Origin: Phaeocystidibacter luteus
GTDB lineage: Bacteria > Bacteroidota > Bacteroidia > Flavobacteriales > Schleiferiaceae
Direction of reading: 5' to 3'
NCBI RefSeq assembly: GCF_008933115.1
Contig: NZ_WBVO01000003.1
Span: 186,001 to 250,000 of the forward strand
Length of the DNA: 64,000 nucleotides
Position 1 is the first letter of the stretch; every line of letters starts with the position of its first letter. Below the pieces are notes generated by a model. That model was not told the DNA's origin, did no database searches, and saw only the letters and a list, made by a program, of their open reading frames with translations. Position numbers and translations under genes: made by a program. Positions 60,301-64,000 of the stretch are shown in pieces.

Positions 60301-61135
60301 AGCAACCGTGGAGAACGGCTATTGGAGAATCACTTTTGTGGTTCCGCGCGATATCAACTACACGTACGGTCAAGGAAAGATTTCGCTGTATGCGGAAAAT
60401 GGTGTTACCGATGCTAAAGGCGCGAATAAGACCTTCTATGTTGGAGGTTTGGGAGAGCCAGGATTTACCGATATCGACGGTCCTGAGATTCTTCTCTTCA
60501 TGAATGACACCAATTTTGTGAACGGAGGTTTGACCGACGAGAATCCAATCGGACTCGCACTTCTATATGATGAATCTGGAATTAATGTGGTTGGCAATGG
60601 ACTCGGACACGATGTGATTGGTGTGCTAGATGATGATCCAGCAAACTCATTCAGATTGAACAGTTATTACGAAGGAGACTTGGATACTTATAAATCTGGT
60701 CGGATTGAATATCCTTTCTATGAATTGGAGAATGGCCCGCACACCTTGGATGTTCGTGTTTGGGACGTAATGAATAACGTAAGTGAGGCACGAGTTAACT
60801 TCGTGGTTGCTGATAGAGCGAACCTCGTGATTGAGGATCTTTTCAATTATCCGAATCCGTTCTCTGACTTCACAAGATTTAGTTTTGAGCATAATAGACC
60901 GGATGAAGACTTGGAAGTTGAACTCTTCATTGTAGATTTGACCGGAGGCATCGTGAATCATCAATCACAAGAACTTTCGCCTACTGGGACAAGAACTTTG
61001 AATATGACGTGGGACGGAACCGGAATGAATGGAACAAAAGTTTCAACCGGCTTATACGTTTTCAGGTTGGTTGTTCGTTCGAAGGCAGACGGAAGTCAAA
61101 GTGAAATGAGTGAACGACTTGTTTACTTGAAATGA
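57332..61135 (+). CDS. porU: T9SS C-terminal signal peptidase (sortase) PorU
   Basis: A 1267-aa gingipain-like C25 peptidase. The signal peptide is near residues 15-33 (LLSLVLGACLSFSAFAQ). The catalytic region has DVTAIRDFARMLYKRNQNP, YLLLFGDASYDY, TAYTGHGGEVGWASE (catalytic His) and LFITITCEFTRFDDP (catalytic Cys). A T9SS-like C-terminal sandwich ends YVFRLVVRS. PorU removes cargo CTDs at the surface and attaches A-LPS in species that have it. The start is 57332 by promoter position; Met8 or Met15 are alternatives. It is followed by porV. Confidence 0.94.
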   Translation: MKRNRSQMAKLTDPMKLLSLVLGACLSFSAFAQEFQLEWEIERRAEGEQVSALTFQGATYNEVGLPQIANEYTLPVSGNASLELFAPEFKELSPQEISALGSQAGFISETLLFDQAYTSDGASEFITYRLTPLRRNPESGKLEKLVSFDFMPVILNNQSFKSSSWATTSELATGTWIKMPVSQSGLHVVQVEDLISAGILSSGASSSSLLAFHNAGGTLPEAIAAGRYDDLRQIAIHIEDGGDGTLESGDQVYFYAQGPDEIRQNANNPGQLTHLRNVYARRSFVFFTHNPTRSGLRVAIQPWTGGAATLTSQGFDELKFHEEDTRNIVGTGREWFGEVFDFQLTHTFNFKFPNRITSEPVRVRFKSAASSPAAVTRFEVEESGVARISTVMNASNGTFLYASQSSNTTFTSTANDMNLTIRYSRGSAPSSVGYLDYISAQARRSWQYSNGGFIARDLSVISSGDVVSYTVPQSDVWVWDVTEPTRPFAPQRSAAGTWSAYADSLRTYMVYDKSDAISLSNYSRVDNQNLHGLTDVDMLIVSHPNFLSEAQRLADFHATNDNLKVEVITPEVIYNEFSGGAQDVTAIRDFARMLYKRNQNPLEYLLLFGDASYDYLNRVPNMQNFVPIFESVNSNSLYTSFMTDDYYSCLDDNEGVNVSLEKVDLNTGRLPVKTSVEARAVVDKIINYAVAENSFGEWRNRLCFVTDDVDESWETVLTREPEAISQMLDTVHPTFNIEKIYSDSYSQVSTSGSQAYPDARESLFRAVERGNLVTAYTGHGGEVGWASERLLQLQDIGRWSNGTDLPLFITITCEFTRFDDPFRTSAGEQVFLNPDGGAIGLISTTRVVFVQGAIDLNDAVFNTMFERENGEYPTLGDIVRRSKNEVTDADRVRFSLIGDPALRLNIPVHEVVLDSINGIETALVDTIRARETVTLKGHVDRDGGGLFANFNGEVVVTVFDKAVDQETKRNDGVGSKVSFSQQENVIFRGRATVENGYWRITFVVPRDINYTYGQGKISLYAENGVTDAKGANKTFYVGGLGEPGFTDIDGPEILLFMNDTNFVNGGLTDENPIGLALLYDESGINVVGNGLGHDVIGVLDDDPANSFRLNSYYEGDLDTYKSGRIEYPFYELENGPHTLDVRVWDVMNNVSEARVNFVVADRANLVIEDLFNYPNPFSDFTRFSFEHNRPDEDLEVELFIVDLTGGIVNHQSQELSPTGTRTLNMTWDGTGMNGTKVSTGLYVFRLVVRSKADGSQSEMSERLVYLK

Positions 61136-61155
61136 TAGCTTCCAATCTAACGACC

Positions 61156-61163
61156 TATATTTG
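61156..61163 (+). promoter_or_regulatory. -7 promoter element for porV
   Basis: A perfect TATATTTG, 22 nt before the ATG at 61186. It lies inside the longer open frame that starts at 61132, so porV may have its own promoter besides read-through from porU. Confidence 0.6.
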
Positions 61164-61185
61164 TATCCTCAATCGATATAGAAGT

Positions 61186-62352
61186 ATGAAAATTAAAAGC
61201 CTTATTGCAGGCGCATTAATCCTAGGAGCGCCGTCGGTATCGAAGGCACAGACTGCTTTCGGCGACAATTTGAACGTCGTAACTACCGCGGTTCCAGTAC
61301 TCGCAATTGGTCCTGACGCACGTCACGGTGCCCTTGCGAATGTCGGTGCAGCTACATCAGTTGACGCAAATGCGATGTTTTGGAACACTTCAAAACTTGC
61401 ATTCCTAGAAGAGGGAACGACCGATATCGCCATGAACTATTCTCCATGGTTGAGAAGACTTGTTCCTGACATCAACCTTTCTTACGTCAGTTTCGCTACT
61501 TCCATAGATAAGAATCAAGCTATCGGTGCCTCGATTCGCTATTTCTCGCTAGGTGAAATTACTTTCAGAAACCAGCAGGGCGATTTCCAAGGAACGTTTA
61601 GTCCTTACGAGATGTCGGTTGACGTAGGTTATGCGCTTAAGCTTTCAGAGAACTGGTCATCAGGTATCGCATTGAGATATATCTTCTCAGACCTTACACA
61701 AGGTCAAGCAGCGGGCATCAACCCTGGACAGAGTGTGAGCACCGATTTATCGGCTTACTACCGAGGCGATTTGAAAAACTTGCCTGACGGTCAAAAAGGT
61801 CGATTTCTATTTGGTGCTGCAATTACCAACTTAGGTGCGAAAATTAGCTACAGCGATGGAGGTACTGAAGACTTCTTGCCTACCAACCTTCGCATTGGTG
61901 CGGGTTACGAATGGCAATTAGACGATTATAATTCATTGACTGTGTTGGCTGATGTGAACAGACTTCTTGTTCCGACTGCTCCAGTGAGAGATCCGCAAAC
62001 AGGCGAAGTTCTTGAAGGTCAGGATGACAATGTAGGTGTAATTGCTGGTGTTATTCAGTCTTTCAACCCGAACGCCAAGCCGAGAGGTTGGGAAGAATTC
62101 TGGGAAGAGAATATGTACAATATCGGTCTTGAGTATTGGTACGACGGCATCTTTGCGGTGCGTGGAGGTTATCAGTATGAAGATGTGAACAAGGGAAATC
62201 GCAAATTCTTCACCATGGGTATCGGAATTCGCTACTCTAGTTTTGGATTCGATTTCAGCTACTTGATTCCGGCGAACAGTTCAGTTCGTTCACCACTCGA
62301 GAACACTTTGCGCTTCTCGCTGTTGGTTAATCTCAACGGAATTTCAGGTTAA
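61186..62352 (+). CDS. porV: T9SS outer membrane protein PorV (LptO)
   Basis: A 388-aa FadL-like 14-strand barrel protein. The signal peptide (...SVSKAQ) is followed by AVPVLAIGPDARHGALANVG and DANAMFWNTSKLAF, near-diagnostic for PorV, with YSPWLRRLVPDINLSYVSFA and a late FDFSYLIPANSSVRSPLENT. PorV takes cargo from SprA and presents it to PorU. A TAA/ATG overlap (TAATG) couples it to cdd. Confidence 0.95.
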   Translation: MKIKSLIAGALILGAPSVSKAQTAFGDNLNVVTTAVPVLAIGPDARHGALANVGAATSVDANAMFWNTSKLAFLEEGTTDIAMNYSPWLRRLVPDINLSYVSFATSIDKNQAIGASIRYFSLGEITFRNQQGDFQGTFSPYEMSVDVGYALKLSENWSSGIALRYIFSDLTQGQAAGINPGQSVSTDLSAYYRGDLKNLPDGQKGRFLFGAAITNLGAKISYSDGGTEDFLPTNLRIGAGYEWQLDDYNSLTVLADVNRLLVPTAPVRDPQTGEVLEGQDDNVGVIAGVIQSFNPNAKPRGWEEFWEENMYNIGLEYWYDGIFAVRGGYQYEDVNKGNRKFFTMGIGIRYSSFGFDFSYLIPANSSVRSPLENTLRFSLLVNLNGISG

Positions 62353-62825
62353 TGAAGAAAAATACTTGGTCAGTAGAATACACTTTCGGGAAACTCGAAG
62401 ATTTGAGTGTTGCAGATCGAGCGTTAGTAAATAAAGCATTTGAGAGTAGGGAGCATGCATATGCTCCCTATTCTTTTTATAAGGTTGGCGCAGCTGTACT
62501 TCTGAAAGATGGAGATGTAGTTGTGGGGTCGAACCAAGAGAATGCGGCCTATCCATCAGGGCTATGTGCCGAACGCGTTGCACTCTTCGCGGTTGGTGCA
62601 CAGTTTCCAGGAAAATCGATTGATACACTCGCAATTGCTACTGCGGCGCACGGAGAAGTTCCGGCGACAAGTTGTGGTTCTTGCAGGCAAGTAATGCACG
62701 AGTTTGAACACCGTCAAGAAAAGCCCATCCGGGTCATTTTTGCCGATGAAGAAGGAAATGTGTTGATAACCAACTCTGTAGCCGACTTAATGCCTTTTGC
62801 ATTTGATGCAAAGCGTTTAGGCTGA
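62352..62825 (+). CDS. cdd: Cytidine deaminase
   Basis: A 157-aa zinc deaminase converting cytidine or deoxycytidine to uridine forms. The zinc/catalytic motif is YPSGLCAERVALF (C.AE) with the second ligand pair in TSCGSCRQVMHEF. Placement of cdd between porV and pdhA is shared with other Flavobacteriia. It starts with the ATG overlapping the porV stop. Confidence 0.94.
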   Translation: MKKNTWSVEYTFGKLEDLSVADRALVNKAFESREHAYAPYSFYKVGAAVLLKDGDVVVGSNQENAAYPSGLCAERVALFAVGAQFPGKSIDTLAIATAAHGEVPATSCGSCRQVMHEFEHRQEKPIRVIFADEEGNVLITNSVADLMPFAFDAKRLG

Positions 62826-62843
62826 GTTCCACTCGATTTGTAT

Positions 62844-62851
62844 TAGATTTG
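62844..62851 (+). promoter_or_regulatory. -7 promoter element for pdhA
   Basis: A perfect TAGATTTG, 23 nt before the ATG at 62875. No good -33 TTG. It marks the start of the pyruvate dehydrogenase transcript. Confidence 0.6.
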
Positions 62852-62874
62852 CCATTCGAAACGTACATGTACCT

Positions 62875-63870
62875 ATGGCTAAGAAAAAGCTCACCAAAGA
62901 GGTTTATTTGAAGTGGTACGAAGACATGCTCTTCTGGAGAAAGTTCGAAGACATGTCCTCAGCCCTTTATATCCAACAGAAGATTCGTGGATTCTTGCAC
63001 CTGTACAACGGTCAAGAAGCTGTCCTCGCCGGCGCCCTATTGGCAATGGAAGAAGGAGATAAGATGATTACTGCTTACCGTAACCACGTTCAGCCAATTG
63101 GACTTGGAGTAGATCCAAGGAAAATTATGGCAGAGCTCATGGGAAAGGTTGACGGTACATCTCGCGGTAAAGGTGGTTCCATGCACATGTTTAGCAAGGA
63201 GCATCACTTTTACGGAGGACACGGTATTGTGGGCGGACAAATTCCTCTAGGAGCAGGTTTGGCGTTTGCGGATAAGTACAAAGACGATAAGAATGTTACC
63301 CTTTGCTATATGGGTGACGGTGCCGTTCGCCAAGGTGCCTTCCACGAGACGATGAACTTGGCCATGCTTTGGAACCTTCCGGTTGTTTTCATCATTGAGA
63401 ATAATGGATACGCAATGGGTACGTCGGTGGAGCGCACAGCGAATCACACCGACATCTACAAATTGGGTCTAGGATACGAGATGCCTTGCAAGCCGGTTGA
63501 AGGAATGGATCCTAAAGTGGTTTACGAAGAAATGCAAGAGGCGATTGATCGCGCCCGCGATGGTGGTGGTCCGACCCTTCTAGAGATTCGTACTTACAGA
63601 TACAAAGGGCACTCCATGAGTGATGCCCAGCACTATAGAACGAAGGATGAGGTAGCCGAATACCAAAAGATCGATCCTATCATCACTGTGAAGGATGTGA
63701 TTACAAAGAAGAAGTGGGCTACGGAAGAAGAAATCGCTGAGATTGATCAGCGTGTGAAAGACTTGGTGCAAGAGTGCGTTGACTTTGGCGAACAATCACC
63801 GTTCCCAGATGCAAGCGAACTTTGGAAGCACATCTACGTTCAAGAAGACTATCCATTCATTACCGAATAA
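62875..63870 (+). CDS. pdhA: Pyruvate dehydrogenase E1 component, alpha subunit
   Basis: A 331-aa TPP-dependent E1 alpha. FLHLYNGQEAVLAGA, GGSMHMFSKEHHFYGGHGIVGGQIPLGAGLA (read in two parts), and the TPP motif GDGAVRQGAFHETMNLA ... ENNGYAMGTS are present, with the phospho-loop-like YRYKGHSMSDAQHYRTKDE. It decarboxylates pyruvate and passes acetyl to E2, whose gene begins 24 nt downstream. The E1 beta gene must lie outside the window. Confidence 0.95.
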   Translation: MAKKKLTKEVYLKWYEDMLFWRKFEDMSSALYIQQKIRGFLHLYNGQEAVLAGALLAMEEGDKMITAYRNHVQPIGLGVDPRKIMAELMGKVDGTSRGKGGSMHMFSKEHHFYGGHGIVGGQIPLGAGLAFADKYKDDKNVTLCYMGDGAVRQGAFHETMNLAMLWNLPVVFIIENNGYAMGTSVERTANHTDIYKLGLGYEMPCKPVEGMDPKVVYEEMQEAIDRARDGGGPTLLEIRTYRYKGHSMSDAQHYRTKDEVAEYQKIDPIITVKDVITKKKWATEEEIAEIDQRVKDLVQECVDFGEQSPFPDASELWKHIYVQEDYPFITE

Positions 63871-63894
63871 GCCAAACGGCAAAAGAACAACTCT

Positions 63895-64000
63895 ATGGCA
63901 GTAGTGATTAACATGCCTCGCTTGAGCGACACCATGGAAGAAGGTGTTGTTGCGAAGTGGCACGTGAAAGTGGGAGACGCAATCAACGAAGGCGATCTTC
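63895..64000 (+). CDS. Dihydrolipoamide acetyltransferase (E2), 5' end only
   Basis: An ATG at 63895 opens MAVVINMPRLSDTMEEGVVA followed by KWHVKVGDAINEGDL, running off the right edge. MPRLSDTMEEG is the start of the E2 lipoyl domain of the pyruvate dehydrogenase complex; the lipoyl-lysine is just beyond the window. It is in an operon with pdhA. Confidence 0.88.
   Translation, partial: MAVVINMPRLSDTMEEGVVAKWHVKVGDAINEGDL

Noticed and set aside
59744-60373. 209-aa antisense ORF inside porU
   Set aside because: It opposes a clear C25 peptidase frame and has no domain or promoter.
1-64000. tRNA, rRNA, insertion sequences, prophage, CRISPR
   Set aside because: Read for and not seen; the window looks like ordinary chromosomal backbone with envelope genes.

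Overview
The window is chromosomal DNA from a member of the Bacteroidota, most likely order Flavobacteriales, perhaps a marine Cryomorphaceae/Schleiferiaceae-like lineage (the family level is a guess). The evidence is: type IX secretion (T9SS) genes (sprA, porU, porV, gldJ, a porP/sprF paralogue); cargo proteins with T9SS type A C-terminal sorting domains; a mevalonate pathway segment; Bacteroidota-type promoters (TTG, about 20-22 nt, TAnnTTTG) and few recognisable Shine-Dalgarno sequences. Coding density is very high, with many 1-nt and 4-nt overlaps. No tRNA, rRNA, CRISPR array, insertion sequence or prophage was seen.

Layout. 1-2440: a left-truncated DUF3828-like repeat protein, then an HTH regulator (minus strand) whose upstream region holds a cluster of TTCTCA/TGAGAA sites and a candidate small RNA ending at a strong terminator. 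2440-2927: structured intergenic DNA with the ruvB promoter. 2928-4876: ruvB-queG. 4867-10541 (minus): an uncharacterised cell-envelope thiol-redox cluster, made of a T9SS-exported Omp28-like protein, a TlpA-like thioredoxin, a DUF6029 barrel, an Omp28 lipoprotein and a small barrel. 10638-21744: a small T9SS cargo protein, ruvA, the giant translocon gene sprA (TTG start), gcvH, vanZ and two TonB-type energy transducers. 21817-26961: cysQ, then heme O synthase with cytochrome oxidase subunits III and IV, SCO, DUF420 and a small Cys protein; subunits I and II are absent. 27049-30429: TolC-HlyD-tsaB. 30419-33021 (minus): tag and a YyaL/DUF255 lipoprotein. 33136-35379: PiT phosphate transporter. 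35380-35903: non-coding.

35904-45245 (minus): M20 dipeptidase; the tightly overlapped fabD-mvaD-mvk-ubiA operon; queD; a barrel protein; a lipoprotein; and a merR-lemA-TPM-TPM-GNAT operon. 45388-47774: a polyprenol-phosphate-type GT2 and a membrane GT39 that overlap tail to tail. 47902-49707: two convergent M23 peptidases with abutting stop codons. 49830-53159: alaS and a barrel protein. 53156-57096 (minus): murF, gldJ and sprF. 57332-64000: porU-porV-cdd, then pdhA and the start of the E2 gene.

The most coherent theme is envelope biogenesis. SprA, PorV, PorU, GldJ and a PorP/SprF protein would export and anchor CTD proteins, and two such cargo genes lie next to ruvA-sprA. Several start codons were moved from the longest frame because a promoter -7 element, a terminator or the family N-terminus lies inside the longer frame. 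The most interesting unexplained items are the operator cluster with the adjacent sRNA candidate, the Omp28/TlpA/DUF6029 redox cluster, terminator-like hairpins inside the first codons of vanZ and sco, and a small upstream ORF overlapping the TTG start of alaS.
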